Positions 14,153 to 22,493 of a stretch of DNA of 64,000 nt are shown one piece after another. The number at the start of each line of letters is the position of its first letter. Positions within the stretch are counted from its first letter, which is position 1. The notes below the pieces were generated by a model, which was not told the DNA's origin, made no database searches, and was given only the letters and a program-made list of their open reading frames with translations. This stretch comes from an uncultured Bacteroidales bacterium (GTDB lineage: Bacteria > Bacteroidota > Bacteroidia > Bacteroidales > UBA932). The position numbers and the translations under genes were made by a program. The stretch is taken from contig CALUTY010000008.1 in the NCBI GenBank assembly GCA_944323825.1, positions 62,001 through 126,000 of the forward strand, read 5' to 3'.

Positions 14153-17100
14153 TCAGATCTTCCTTACATCTATCCTTATGCTGCCGTCGCCCCATTCGAC
14201 TTCAGTGCCTTCAGCCGCAGAATCCAGTCCGATGCTTCTGGCGAGGGTCTGGGCGGCGACATATTCCCCGAACGATGCGAGCGAAGACTCAATCTCAGCC
14301 TTTGCCTCCCCTTCAGCAGCGATGCGGACATTTATCTTGTCTGTGACATCAAAGCCGCTGTCCTTGCGGAGATTCTGTATCCTGTTGATGAGCTCCCTGG
14401 CAGTACCTTCTCTCTTCAGGTCGTCGGTGACAGTGATGTCGAGGGCAAGGGTAAGAGGCCCGTCGGTGGCCACAAGCCAGCCCGGCATATCCTCGGAAGA
14501 TATCTCATAATCTCCCTGTGAAAGCGACACATCACCTGAAGGCAGATGCAGCACATAGGAGGCGCCTGTTGCTTCGGAAGCCTGTATCCTGGCTATATCC
14601 TCCTGTGAAAGCGCTCCGAACGCGGCAGCAATTTCCTTCATCTGCTTTCCGTAGGCCTTGCCGAGAGTCTTGAAATTCGGCTTTATCTTCTTGGTTATCA
14701 GGCCTGCCGTATCAGAGATGAACTCGGCGTCCTTCACATTGACTTCTCCGAGCAGCAGATCCTTCACCTTTTCAAGCTGTTCGCGTACCTTGCCGTCTAT
14801 CACAGGTATCACAAGCTTTGAAAGCGGCTGGCGCACCTTTATGTTCACCTTCCTGCGGAGGGCGAGCACCATCGAAGATGCCCTCTGTGCGAGTTCCATC
14901 CTCTCCTCCAGATCCTTGTCCACAACGGAAGCATCATGCTGCGGCATCGTCGTATAATGCACAGACTCGGCTCCCGGCACAAGGTCCAGATAAAGCCTTT
15001 CCATGAAGAACGGGGCAATCGGGGCCGCAAGCTTGGCCACATTCACAAGCACCTCATAAAGGGTTTCGTATGCCGACAGTTTGTCACTGTCCATAGTACC
15101 GCCCCAGAAACGCTTCCTGCCGAGACGCACATACCAGTTGCTCAGATGGTCGCAGACGAAGTCCTGGACAAGACGGCCGGCGGTCGTGATGTCATAGTCC
15201 TCGTATGCCGCGGTCACATCCCTGATGAGGCTGTTCATCAGCGAGATTATCCATCTGTCAAGCTCCGGTCTCTCATTCATCGGTACAGGAGCCGCAGTTT
15301 CTGGATCGAAGCCGTCCACATTGGCATACAGTGCAAAGAATGAATATGTATTGTACAATGTACCGAAGAATTTCCTTCTCACCTCGTCTACTCCCGCCTC
15401 GTCGAACTTCAGGTTGTCCCAAGGCTGGGAATTGGTGAGCATATACCATCTGAGGGCATCAGCCCCGTATTTGTCGAGAGCCTTGAACGGATCCACGGCA
15501 TTTCCGAGACGCTTGCTCATCTTGTTGCCGTCCTTGTCAAGCACAAGACCGTTGGAAATCACCCTCTTGAAGGCACATTTGTCGCTTACCATCGTATTGA
15601 TGGCGTGGAGAGTATAGAACCAGCCCCTTGTCTGGTCAACGCCTTCGGCGATGAAGTCCGCTGTCCTTCCGAATCTCGGTGAAGTGAGGTTCCTCAGGCC
15701 TTCCTGGGCATAAGGCATGGCTCCTGAATCGAACCATACATCGATGAGGTCAGTTTCCCTGACCATCTTCTTGCCTGACGGGGACACGAGGAAGATCTCA
15801 TCCGCATACGGACGGTGGAGGTCTATCCTGTCATAGTTTTCCTTGGACATGTCGTCAGGATTGAATCCCTTGTCCCTGAAAGGATTGGAAGTCATGATCC
15901 CGGCAGCCACGGCCTTGTCAATCTCCGTATACAGCTCCTTGAGGGAGCCGATGCATTTCTCCTCCTTCCCGTCTTCAGTGCGCCAGATAGGCAGCGGTGT
16001 GCCCCAGTAGCGGCTGCGGGAGAGATTCCAGTCCTGGATGTTCTCCAGCCATTTTCCGAAACGGCCGGTACCCGTGGATGCGGGCTTCCACATTATGGTG
16101 TTGTTCAGCTCTATCATCCTGTCCCTCACGGCAGTTGTCTTGATGAACCACGAATTGAGCGGATAGTAGAGCACCGGCTTGTCCGTCCTCCAGCAATGAG
16201 GGTAGGTGTGGACATGCTTCTCTATCTTGAATGCCTTGCCCTGCTGCTTGAGCATGACGCAGATGTCCACATCGAGTGTAGGGGCATCCGGTGCAAGGTC
16301 AGGATCGTATGCGTTCTTTACATATCTGCCTGCAAATTCGGCATATTCAGGGGAAACCCTTTCAGCCACATACTCCGGATCCATATCCTCGATGCGGTAG
16401 AAACGGCCTTTGCGGTCCACCTGGGCCTGCCTTTCCCCGTTTCTGTCGATCACCATGAGAGGAGGGACACCTGTGGCCTTCGCCACCTTGTCATCGTCCG
16501 CACCGAATGTCGGAGCGATGTGTACAACGCCAGTAGTGCCCTCTTCTGTGGTCACATAATCTCCCGGTATCACCCTGAATGCACCGGCATCCGGCTTGAA
16601 CCACGGAATGAGCTGATGATATGAAATCCCTGTCAGTTCAGAGCCCTTGAACTCACCTTCAAGAATCCTGTACGGCACGAGCTTGTCGCCCGGCTTGTAG
16701 TCTTCGAGGGAAAGCCCCTTCGCCTTCGGATTGAATATGGAGTCCACAAGAACCTCAGCCACCACATAGATGGCCGGAGCACCGGTGTACGGATTGAACG
16801 AAAGCACCCTGACATAGGTGATGTCCGGGCCCACGCAAAGAGCCGTATTGGAAGGGAGCGTCCACGGGGTGGTGGTCCATGCGAGGAAATATACCGGGAA
16901 AGTCTCGCAGCCGAAAAGCTGCTGCGACTTCTCATTCTTTATCACCTCAAACTGCACAACTGCCGTAGTGTCCTTCACATCACGGTAGCATCCGGGCTGG
17001 TTCAGCTCATGCGAACTCAGTCCCGTACCTGCGGCAGGGGAATAAGGCTGTATGGAATATCCCTTGTAAAGGAGTCCCTTATCATAGATGTCCTTGAGAA

Positions 17101-17584
17101 GATACCAAAGGGTCTCGATATACCTGTTGTCGTAAGTGATGTAAGGGTCGTCCATGTCCACCCAATAGCCTATCCTCTCGGTGAGTGACACCCATTCCTT
17201 GGTATATTTCATCACTTCCTTGCGGCAGGCATCATTGTACTCCTCCACACTGATCTTCGTGCCGATGTCCTCCTTGGTGATGCCGAGCATCTTCTCGACA
17301 CCGAGCTCCACCGGAAGGCCGTGGGTGTCCCATCCTGCCCTGCGGTTCACCTTATACCCGCTCTGGGTCTTGTAGCGGCAGATGGCATCCTTGATGGAAC
17401 GTGCCATGACATGATGGATGCCCGGCATCCCGTTGGCCGAAGGCGGCCCCTCAAAAAACACGAACTCAGGAGCGCCTTCCCTCACTTCGAGAGACTTCCT
17501 GAAAGCATCGTTCCGCTTCCATCTGTCCAGTATGCCGTTGTTGACGGCAACAAGGTCCAGACTCTTGTACTCGTTGAACTTCAT
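14153..17584 (-). CDS. ileS: Isoleucyl-tRNA synthetase
   Basis: A class I aminoacyl-tRNA synthetase of 1143 residues charging tRNA-Ile, with a CP1 editing domain against valine. The HIGH-type motif reads GIHH (residues 55-58, in NGMPGIHHVMAR) and the KMSKS loop reads KMSKR (688-692). The length and these variants fit the ileS2-like (eukaryote-like) form found across Bacteroidota, a form often less sensitive to mupirocin. The C-terminal 250 residues form the anticodon-binding region and a long extension (FKTLGKAYGKQMKEIAAAF). It is first in the leftward group with dksA and lspA, divergent from cvpA, with a TATATTTG box upstream. Confidence 0.97.
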   Translation of the reverse strand: MKFNEYKSLDLVAVNNGILDRWKRNDAFRKSLEVREGAPEFVFFEGPPSANGMPGIHHVMARSIKDAICRYKTQSGYKVNRRAGWDTHGLPVELGVEKMLGITKEDIGTKISVEEYNDACRKEVMKYTKEWVSLTERIGYWVDMDDPYITYDNRYIETLWYLLKDIYDKGLLYKGYSIQPYSPAAGTGLSSHELNQPGCYRDVKDTTAVVQFEVIKNEKSQQLFGCETFPVYFLAWTTTPWTLPSNTALCVGPDITYVRVLSFNPYTGAPAIYVVAEVLVDSIFNPKAKGLSLEDYKPGDKLVPYRILEGEFKGSELTGISYHQLIPWFKPDAGAFRVIPGDYVTTEEGTTGVVHIAPTFGADDDKVAKATGVPPLMVIDRNGERQAQVDRKGRFYRIEDMDPEYVAERVSPEYAEFAGRYVKNAYDPDLAPDAPTLDVDICVMLKQQGKAFKIEKHVHTYPHCWRTDKPVLYYPLNSWFIKTTAVRDRMIELNNTIMWKPASTGTGRFGKWLENIQDWNLSRSRYWGTPLPIWRTEDGKEEKCIGSLKELYTEIDKAVAAGIMTSNPFRDKGFNPDDMSKENYDRIDLHRPYADEIFLVSPSGKKMVRETDLIDVWFDSGAMPYAQEGLRNLTSPRFGRTADFIAEGVDQTRGWFYTLHAINTMVSDKCAFKRVISNGLVLDKDGNKMSKRLGNAVDPFKALDKYGADALRWYMLTNSQPWDNLKFDEAGVDEVRRKFFGTLYNTYSFFALYANVDGFDPETAAPVPMNERPELDRWIISLMNSLIRDVTAAYEDYDITTAGRLVQDFVCDHLSNWYVRLGRKRFWGGTMDSDKLSAYETLYEVLVNVAKLAAPIAPFFMERLYLDLVPGAESVHYTTMPQHDASVVDKDLEERMELAQRASSMVLALRRKVNIKVRQPLSKLVIPVIDGKVREQLEKVKDLLLGEVNVKDAEFISDTAGLITKKIKPNFKTLGKAYGKQMKEIAAAFGALSQEDIARIQASEATGASYVLHLPSGDVSLSQGDYEISSEDMPGWLVATDGPLTLALDITVTDDLKREGTARELINRIQNLRKDSGFDVTDKINVRIAAEGEAKAEIESSLASFGEYVAAQTLARSIGLDSAAEGTEVEWGDGSIRIDVRKI

Positions 17585-17655
17585 ATTATAAAATATTCAA
17601 TTTTTTGTCTAATTTTGCACCGGTTCAGGAAAGACCTGCCGATTTTTTCAAACTG

Positions 17656-17663
17656 CAAATATA
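17656..17663 (-). promoter_or_regulatory. -7 box upstream of ileS
   Basis: TATATTTG on the minus strand, 71 nt before the ileS start codon. A TTTG lies upstream but with only a 12-nt spacer, so the promoter match is partial. No T-box leader is visible in the 95-nt gap. Confidence 0.4.
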
Positions 17664-17679
17664 GTATTTTTATTGCAAA

Positions 17680-18174
17680 ATGAATGTTCTGGATATTATT
17701 CTGCTGCTCTGCTTCGTTCCTGCCATCATCGGAGGGCTCAGACGGGGTTTCATAGCCCAGGTTGTGGCCATCATATCCATCATTCTCGGCATCTGGCTTT
17801 CCTTCAAGTTCTCGGCCGTGCTCAGCGGATGGCTTGGCCAATGGATCGAAGCAGGGGAACAGGTGCTTCATGTCATCTCCTTCGCCGTCATCATGATCCT
17901 TGCCATCCTGTGCCTTGCCGCCGTCGGGAAACTGATTGAGGCGACAGTGAAAATAATCCTTCTGGGATGGCTCAACAGGCTGCTCGGACTCATTTTCGCC
18001 CTGTTGAAATACGCCCTCATCATCGGACTGCTGCTCATGCTGTTCAACTCCCTGAACGGGCAGTTCCACATGGTGGACAAGGAAGTGCTGGACAGTTCCC
18101 TGCTGTATGGTCCGCTGCTGAATCTGGCAAACTCCGTCTTCCCTTACCTGAAGGCACTGATATTCTGGAATTAA
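17680..18174 (+). CDS. cvpA: CvpA family membrane protein
   Basis: 164 residues starting MNVLDIILLLCFVPAIIGGL, with four membrane helices (about 2-20, 25-47, 62-82 and 100-122) and a short periplasmic or cytosolic end. CvpA was named for colicin V production and is now linked to envelope stress tolerance; its biochemical role is unclear. RRGFIAQ after the first helix is the conserved family loop (usually xxGFxxQ). It diverges from ileS and lies 14 nt before tsaB, so the two are probably co-transcribed. The C-terminus (SVFPYLKALIFWN) is normal for Bacteroidota members. Confidence 0.85.
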   Translation: MNVLDIILLLCFVPAIIGGLRRGFIAQVVAIISIILGIWLSFKFSAVLSGWLGQWIEAGEQVLHVISFAVIMILAILCLAAVGKLIEATVKIILLGWLNRLLGLIFALLKYALIIGLLLMLFNSLNGQFHMVDKEVLDSSLLYGPLLNLANSVFPYLKALIFWN

Positions 18175-18188
18175 TGAGATGAATTGAA

Positions 18189-18881
18189 ATGGAAAGGATA
18201 ATATTGATAGAAACAGCCACGGCACTGTGCTCGACAGCACTTGCGGAAGACGGGGAAATCGTATCATACAGAGAAAGTTCAGAGCCGAGGTCACACGCCT
18301 CGCTCACTGCGGTCTTCGTAAAGGAAATGCTTGACGAAAGAAGCTGCGGCGCGAAGGACTGCTCGGCAGTCTGCGTGAGCATGGGCCCCGGGTCATATAC
18401 CGGGCTGAGGGTAGGAGTGTCCACAGCCAAGGGGCTGTGCTTCGGTGCGGGAATTCCGCTGCTTGCCGTCGGCACATTGGATATCCTTGCAGGACAGGCG
18501 GCCATGGAGGACATGATTCCTGAAGGATGCAGATACATCGTGCCGATGATAGATGCAAGGAGAATGGAAGTCTACACGGCAGTCTTCTCCCCTGACGGGA
18601 AACAGATTACGGAAACCGAACCTCTTGTCGTGACAGAAGAAAGCTTCGGGCAATACCTCGAAGAAGGACCGGTGCTCTTCATAGGCGACGGGGCCGGGAA
18701 ATGCGCCGATGTCATCAGACATGAAAATGCACACTTCGTGCAATGCTGCCCGAAAGCCTCGGCAATGGCTGAGGCCGCATCCGCAGAATACAAAGAAAAA
18801 CGGTTCAAAGATGTCGCATACTTCGAACCGTTCTATCTCAAGGAATTCGTGGCTACCACAAGCAAGAAGAAGCTCTTCTGA
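18189..18881 (+). CDS. tsaB: tRNA threonylcarbamoyladenosine biosynthesis protein TsaB
   Basis: TsaB is the ASKHA-fold partner of TsaD and TsaE in making t6A at position 37 of ANN-reading tRNAs. The 230-residue protein has the family blocks ILIETATALCSTAL, SHASLTAVFVKEML, and GPGSYTGLRVGVSTAKGL near residue 65. As usual for TsaB, the catalytic metal ligands of TsaD are absent. It follows cvpA after 14 nt. It ends 2 nt before the stop codon of the oppositely oriented lipoprotein gene, leaving no room for a terminator. Confidence 0.92.
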   Translation: MERIILIETATALCSTALAEDGEIVSYRESSEPRSHASLTAVFVKEMLDERSCGAKDCSAVCVSMGPGSYTGLRVGVSTAKGLCFGAGIPLLAVGTLDILAGQAAMEDMIPEGCRYIVPMIDARRMEVYTAVFSPDGKQITETEPLVVTEESFGQYLEEGPVLFIGDGAGKCADVIRHENAHFVQCCPKASAMAEAASAEYKEKRFKDVAYFEPFYLKEFVATTSKKKLF

Positions 18882-18883
18882 TG

Positions 18884-20044
18884 CTATTTCAGCAGTCTGT
18901 CAAGAAGCCGTCGCAATGAAGAAGCGTCGCTCACCTGCGCATCCACGAGCTCTCCGTCACACAGGAAGAATGACACAGGGAGTGTCTGAACATTGTACAT
19001 CCTCGCCGCTGCCGAATTGGCTCCGAGGACATCGCAGACATTTATCCACTCAAGTCCCTGGTCCTTCACCGTACGTGCCCATCCGGCCTTGTCGGTGTCC
19101 AGGGCCACCTGATAGATTTCAAATCCCTTGTTGTGATAGTCCTCATAGACCGGTTTCAGGACATCGAGGTTGAACATCTTCTGCATGGCATCGGTGGAAG
19201 TCCAGAAATGCAGCATGACCACCTTTGAATTCACCTCGCTCAGCCTGACCTTGCGGGCGTTCACGTCAGAAAGTTCGATGTCAGGGAAATTCACCTGCTC
19301 GGCCCCCTGCAGGCGCACACGCAGTTCAAGCAGCTTTGAGCGCCTGTCCGCCTCCGATTTGAGGGCCTTGACATATTTGGAATCGGGATAGACTGTCTGA
19401 AGAGAGTCGCTTATGTTCCTGAAATGGATGGCATCGGTGTCCTGCCCGAACACAGGCAGTGAGCCTACCATCTGATAGAACACAGGCACGACCGTAAGGG
19501 AATAGGGATTCTCCATGACATATTTCACCCTGCTCCTGTAATATTCGGTATAGCTGCGGCCCATCTCCCGCTTGAGTTCGGAAGCCTCGTCCGAGTCAGG
19601 ATCGGCAGCGTCAAGCCTGGAGGCAAGGGCCGTGAATGATGTTGAAAATTCTGAAAAATCCTTCTCCACCTGTGCGAGCTTCATGCTCTCGTCCGAACCG
19701 GACACGGTGAAGACTCCGGTGGTGTCGGAATCCACCCGGACCCTGTCCCCCTTTTCGAGCAGGAGAGATGCAATCCTGGTGTCCCTGTAAAAGAGATATA
19801 CAAACTGCGGCTGCCCCTTCTCAATGTCCATCTTATAGGAAAAATGTCCGCCGGCATCTGTCGACACCGTATCGAGAACATTGAACTGATTGACATCCAA
19901 AAGTTTCACAACAATTTCGGATGAAGGGGCGTCCTTCACGGTACCGTCTATCTTCACGCTGCCGCCGCACGATGCGAGGACAGGAAGAAGCACGGCCGGC
20001 ACAAGCAGCCGTGACAGAAATCCGGATATGCTAAAGTTTCTCAT
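18884..20044 (-). CDS. Thioredoxin-fold lipoprotein (DUF4369/TlpA-like) without the CXXC pair
   Basis: 386 residues. The signal peptide ends in a lipobox LASC (C26), followed by GGSVKIDGTV, a DUF4369-type beta domain at about 30-125, a helical middle part, and a TlpA/thioredoxin-like domain from about 255 to the end. The place where redox-active members read W-x-x-W-C-x-x-C reads FWTSTDAMQKMF (around residue 280), so both catalytic Cys are missing, while the cis-Pro loop TLPVSFFL is kept. It should thus not work as a disulfide oxidoreductase; a binding or chaperone role is possible. The start codon lies within the 3' end of the upstream HIT gene (14-bp overlap). Confidence 0.8.
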   Translation of the reverse strand: MRNFSISGFLSRLLVPAVLLPVLASCGGSVKIDGTVKDAPSSEIVVKLLDVNQFNVLDTVSTDAGGHFSYKMDIEKGQPQFVYLFYRDTRIASLLLEKGDRVRVDSDTTGVFTVSGSDESMKLAQVEKDFSEFSTSFTALASRLDAADPDSDEASELKREMGRSYTEYYRSRVKYVMENPYSLTVVPVFYQMVGSLPVFGQDTDAIHFRNISDSLQTVYPDSKYVKALKSEADRRSKLLELRVRLQGAEQVNFPDIELSDVNARKVRLSEVNSKVVMLHFWTSTDAMQKMFNLDVLKPVYEDYHNKGFEIYQVALDTDKAGWARTVKDQGLEWINVCDVLGANSAAARMYNVQTLPVSFFLCDGELVDAQVSDASSLRRLLDRLLK

Positions 20045-20435
20045 ATTCTTTCAGAATTGATCCGGCTATTTCGGCAAACCTCTCCGGAGAAAGCTCCAGC
20101 TTCGGCTTCCGGAAGTCAAGGTCGGCTTCGCTGTTCAGCGGCACCAGATGAATGTGCGTATGCGGAACTTCCATTCCGAGCACGGCCACCCCCACCCTCT
20201 TGCATGGCACGGCTGCCTTCAGGGCCACCGCCACCTTCTTGGCAAAGGCACAGAGCCCGAGATACACATCATCGTCCAGATGGAAGATATAGTCATCCTC
20301 CACATGCTTCGGAATGACAAGAGTATGCCCTTCTGCAAGCGGGTTTATGTCAAGGAAAGCATAGAAATCCTCATTTTCGGCCACTTTCCATGAAGGTATC
20401 TCGCCCTTTGCTATCTTGGTAAAAACAGTTGCCAT
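20031..20435 (-). CDS. HIT-family nucleotide hydrolase
   Basis: 134 residues of the HINT/HIT superfamily. The signature HTHIHLVPL near residue 100 supplies the His triad whose middle His attacks the alpha-phosphate of purine nucleotide phosphoramidates or dinucleotides. The N-terminus TIFTKIAKGEIPSWKVAEN-like block (here starting MATVFTKIAKGEIPSW) is typical of bacterial HinT proteins. It lies 3 nt after greA and overlaps the following lipoprotein gene by 14 bp, so greA, this gene and the lipoprotein gene form an operon. The physiological substrate is uncertain. Confidence 0.9.
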   Translation of the reverse strand: MATVFTKIAKGEIPSWKVAENEDFYAFLDINPLAEGHTLVIPKHVEDDYIFHLDDDVYLGLCAFAKKVAVALKAAVPCKRVGVAVLGMEVPHTHIHLVPLNSEADLDFRKPKLELSPERFAEIAGSILKEYEKL

Positions 20436-20438
20436 AGC

Positions 20439-20906
20439 CTAAAGTGTTATGTCCAGTATTTCAAATTTTATCACTCCTGAAGGAACTTTGGCCTCCACCG
20501 TCTCGCCCTTGGAATGTCCCATGAGCGCCCGTCCTATCGGAGTGGTAGCCGCCAACTTGCCTGCGGCAAAGTCAGCCTCACTCTCCCCCACAAGAGTGAA
20601 CTCCACCACCTGTCCATTGGCCAGATTCTTGACCTTCACCTTGTTGAGCATCTGCACCTTGTCTGTACCGATCATAGATTCATCGATTACACGGGCATTT
20701 GCCACAAGGTCCTGGAGCTTGGAAATTCTAAGTTCAAGAAGCCCCTGAGCTTCCCTTGCCGCTTCATATTCTGCATTTTCAGACAGGTCTCCCTTATCCC
20801 TTGCTTCCGCAATCTGGGCTGATATGACAGGCCGCTGGGCAATAGCCTCGGACAGGTCCTTCTTCAATTTGTCAAGACCCTCCTGGGTCATATAATGTAG
20901 TGCCAT
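20439..20906 (-). CDS. greA: Transcription elongation factor GreA
   Basis: GreA enters the RNA polymerase secondary channel and stimulates cleavage of backtracked RNA. The 155-residue protein begins MALHYMTQEGLDKLKKDLSE, with the N-terminal coiled coil (about 1-75; AEARDKGDLSENAEYEAARE carries the acidic tip) and a C-terminal FKBP-like domain (PIGRALMGHSKGE). The frame is open to 20936, but the ATG at 20906 aligns with family starts. A -7 box and a terminator-like hairpin lie upstream (20939-20990), suggesting control in the leader. The gene leads an operon with a HIT protein and a lipoprotein. Confidence 0.95.
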   Translation of the reverse strand: MALHYMTQEGLDKLKKDLSEAIAQRPVISAQIAEARDKGDLSENAEYEAAREAQGLLELRISKLQDLVANARVIDESMIGTDKVQMLNKVKVKNLANGQVVEFTLVGESEADFAAGKLAATTPIGRALMGHSKGETVEAKVPSGVIKFEILDITL

Positions 20907-20938
20907 ATTATAATAGAATTTTATTAAACCATACAATT

Positions 20939-20970
20939 AAAAAGGAGTCCTGTGAGTGACCACAGAACCC
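20939..20970 (-). terminator. Terminator-like hairpin between the greA promoter box and greA
   Basis: On the minus strand GGGTTCTGTG pairs with CACAGGAC and then TC (10 bp, including G-U pairs) around loop GTCACT, then TTTTT (20943-20939). It is 33 nt before the greA start codon and only about 10 nt after the expected transcription start from the box at 20983-20990. It may end the upstream operon, act as a greA leader attenuator, or both. Confidence 0.6.
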
Positions 20971-20982
20971 TGACTCTTCATG

Positions 20983-20990
20983 CAAATATA
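20983..20990 (-). promoter_or_regulatory. -7 box upstream of greA
   Basis: TATATTTG on the minus strand, 77 nt before the greA start codon. The -33 box is not clear. No other TAnnTTTG box lies between the hairpin at 20944-20970 and greA. Confidence 0.45.
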
Positions 20991-21069
20991 CAAAATGTTT
21001 CCGAATATTCCACCTTTATGGAAGAAATGTAAATGACAGGCCGTTCCGGCCGCATTTGCATTGTATCCG

Positions 21070-21597
21070 TCAGACGAAGTACGGATCGTCCTTGGAGCGC
21101 CATTTAGGCTTCATGATTTCAGAATAGACAACAAGTTTCTCCGGGTCTATGTCAAATACGGACTTGGTTCCAGACTCTTTCGGCCTTACGGAGGACTCCT
21201 TCTGCTGCCTTTCGCGGATTATGTCCCGCACAGACCGGTAACCGCCCTCAAGCAGTTCGGAAGGCACGGGAGGTGTATTGCGGACCTCTGCTGCGGCAGG
21301 CACGACAGGCCGAGAGACTTCTTCCGGCATGGTGTCATCAGCTGAAACGACATCGCCGCCAGCCGGCCATTGCATAGCCGGTTCCGGTCCGAATTCACTT
21401 CCCGGATCATACGGTGAGGATGCATTGCCCCATTCTTCGTCCTTGTCGGTAGAGAATGTGTCGACAATTTTCCTCACTTTCTTGGCCTTGTCAACTTTTC
21501 CCGCCTTCTTGAGCATCTTCTCGATGGCAGGCCCCGCAACGGTCAGAACGACCACAAGCAAAGTCAATATTGTTCCTGCATCCATATCATCATTCAT
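21070..21597 (-). CDS. Small membrane-anchored protein with a conserved C-terminal tail, function unknown
   Basis: 175 residues: one N-terminal membrane helix (about 8-24, ILTLLVVVLTVAGPAIE), a basic stretch (KKAGKVDKAKKVRKIV), a long low-complexity acidic/Pro-rich middle, and the C-terminal block SVFDIDPEKLVVYSEIMKPK, which I recognise from many Bacteroidota proteins that also end this way. No enzymatic motif is visible. Its ATG overlaps the ribF stop codon by one base (TAATG), so it is the last gene of the xseAB-glycogen-ribF block. I know no function for the family. Confidence 0.7.
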   Translation of the reverse strand: MNDDMDAGTILTLLVVVLTVAGPAIEKMLKKAGKVDKAKKVRKIVDTFSTDKDEEWGNASSPYDPGSEFGPEPAMQWPAGGDVVSADDTMPEEVSRPVVPAAAEVRNTPPVPSELLEGGYRSVRDIIRERQQKESSVRPKESGTKSVFDIDPEKLVVYSEIMKPKWRSKDDPYFV

Positions 21598-22493
21598 TAC
21601 CGGTTATTACCTTTTCCGAGGGACAGGCAAAGCTTCCTGTCTTCCTCAAGCTGCCTTCTGAGGGAGTCTATGGAATCAAACCTGACTTCGTCCCTTATCT
21701 TCCGGAGGAAGGTCACTGAAATGTCAAGCCCGTAGATGTCCTCGTCGAAGCCGAAGATGTTCGTTTCAATGGTCCTGGTGTTCCCCGCCCCGACGGTAGG
21801 ATGCGTGCCTATGTTGCACATCCCGCTCCACTCACGGCCCAGAGTCCTGACAGAAACTGAGTAGACCCCATTCCCCGGTACCTGTTTCAGCGGCTCGTAG
21901 AGCTGCATGTTGGCGGTAGGAAAGCCCATCGTCCTGCCTATCCTGTTGCCTGCCACCACGACCCCGAGCAAGGAATACCTATAGCCGAGCATTTCAGCGG
22001 CGTCCTCCACGTTCCCTGACTCCAGCAGGGCCCTGATCCTTGTCGAACTGACCGCCATCCCCTGTGCGGAGGATGCGACATCAGCCGTCACCACTTCCAG
22101 CCCGAGCCTTTCCGCCGTTGCCCTGACTTCGGCAGAAGATGCGGAATCGCACCCGAACCTGTTGTCATATCCGAGGACAACGGTCTTGCCTCCGAATCGG
22201 CCCATGACCACATCCCTTAGATATTCCTCCGATGTGAGGCTGCTGAACTCCCTTGTGAACTCCAGCACCTCGACATGGTCTACGCCAAGCTCCGAAAGCA
22301 TGGCCTTTTTCTCTGACATGGTCGAAAGGAGTCTCAGGGAGCGTGCCCCCGACTGCAGAACATTGCGGGGATGAGGCCAGAATGTAATCACCATGCTCTC
22401 ATCCCCGTTCTGTCTGGCCGTTTCGACCAGTTTTCTTATTACAAGACGGTGTCCGGTATGGACACCGTCGAAAAATCCGGTTGCTACAACCAT
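21597..22493 (-). CDS. ribF: Bifunctional riboflavin kinase / FAD synthetase
   Basis: RibF phosphorylates riboflavin to FMN and adenylates FMN to FAD. The 298-residue protein has the nucleotidyltransferase start ATGFFDGVHTGHR (residues 4-16), SSTRIRALLESGNV at mid-length, and the C-terminal kinase block GRTMGFPTANM followed by NGVYSV. The first residues overlap the 3' end of the synthase-phosphorylase fusion gene by 10 bp, so translation is coupled to the glycogen operon. Phosphorylase uses pyridoxal phosphate, not flavin, so no direct metabolic link is evident. Confidence 0.95.
   Translation of the reverse strand: MVVATGFFDGVHTGHRLVIRKLVETARQNGDESMVITFWPHPRNVLQSGARSLRLLSTMSEKKAMLSELGVDHVEVLEFTREFSSLTSEEYLRDVVMGRFGGKTVVLGYDNRFGCDSASSAEVRATAERLGLEVVTADVASSAQGMAVSSTRIRALLESGNVEDAAEMLGYRYSLLGVVVAGNRIGRTMGFPTANMQLYEPLKQVPGNGVYSVSVRTLGREWSGMCNIGTHPTVGAGNTRTIETNIFGFDEDIYGLDISVTFLRKIRDEVRFDSIDSLRRQLEEDRKLCLSLGKGNNR

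Noticed and set aside
15815..16624. 269-codon plus-strand open frame inside ileS
   Set aside because: Antisense shadow of the synthetase; no start signal.
17400..17440. IleS HIGH motif reading GIHH, as an unusual loss
   Set aside because: Normal for the eukaryote-like IleS form in this phylum.
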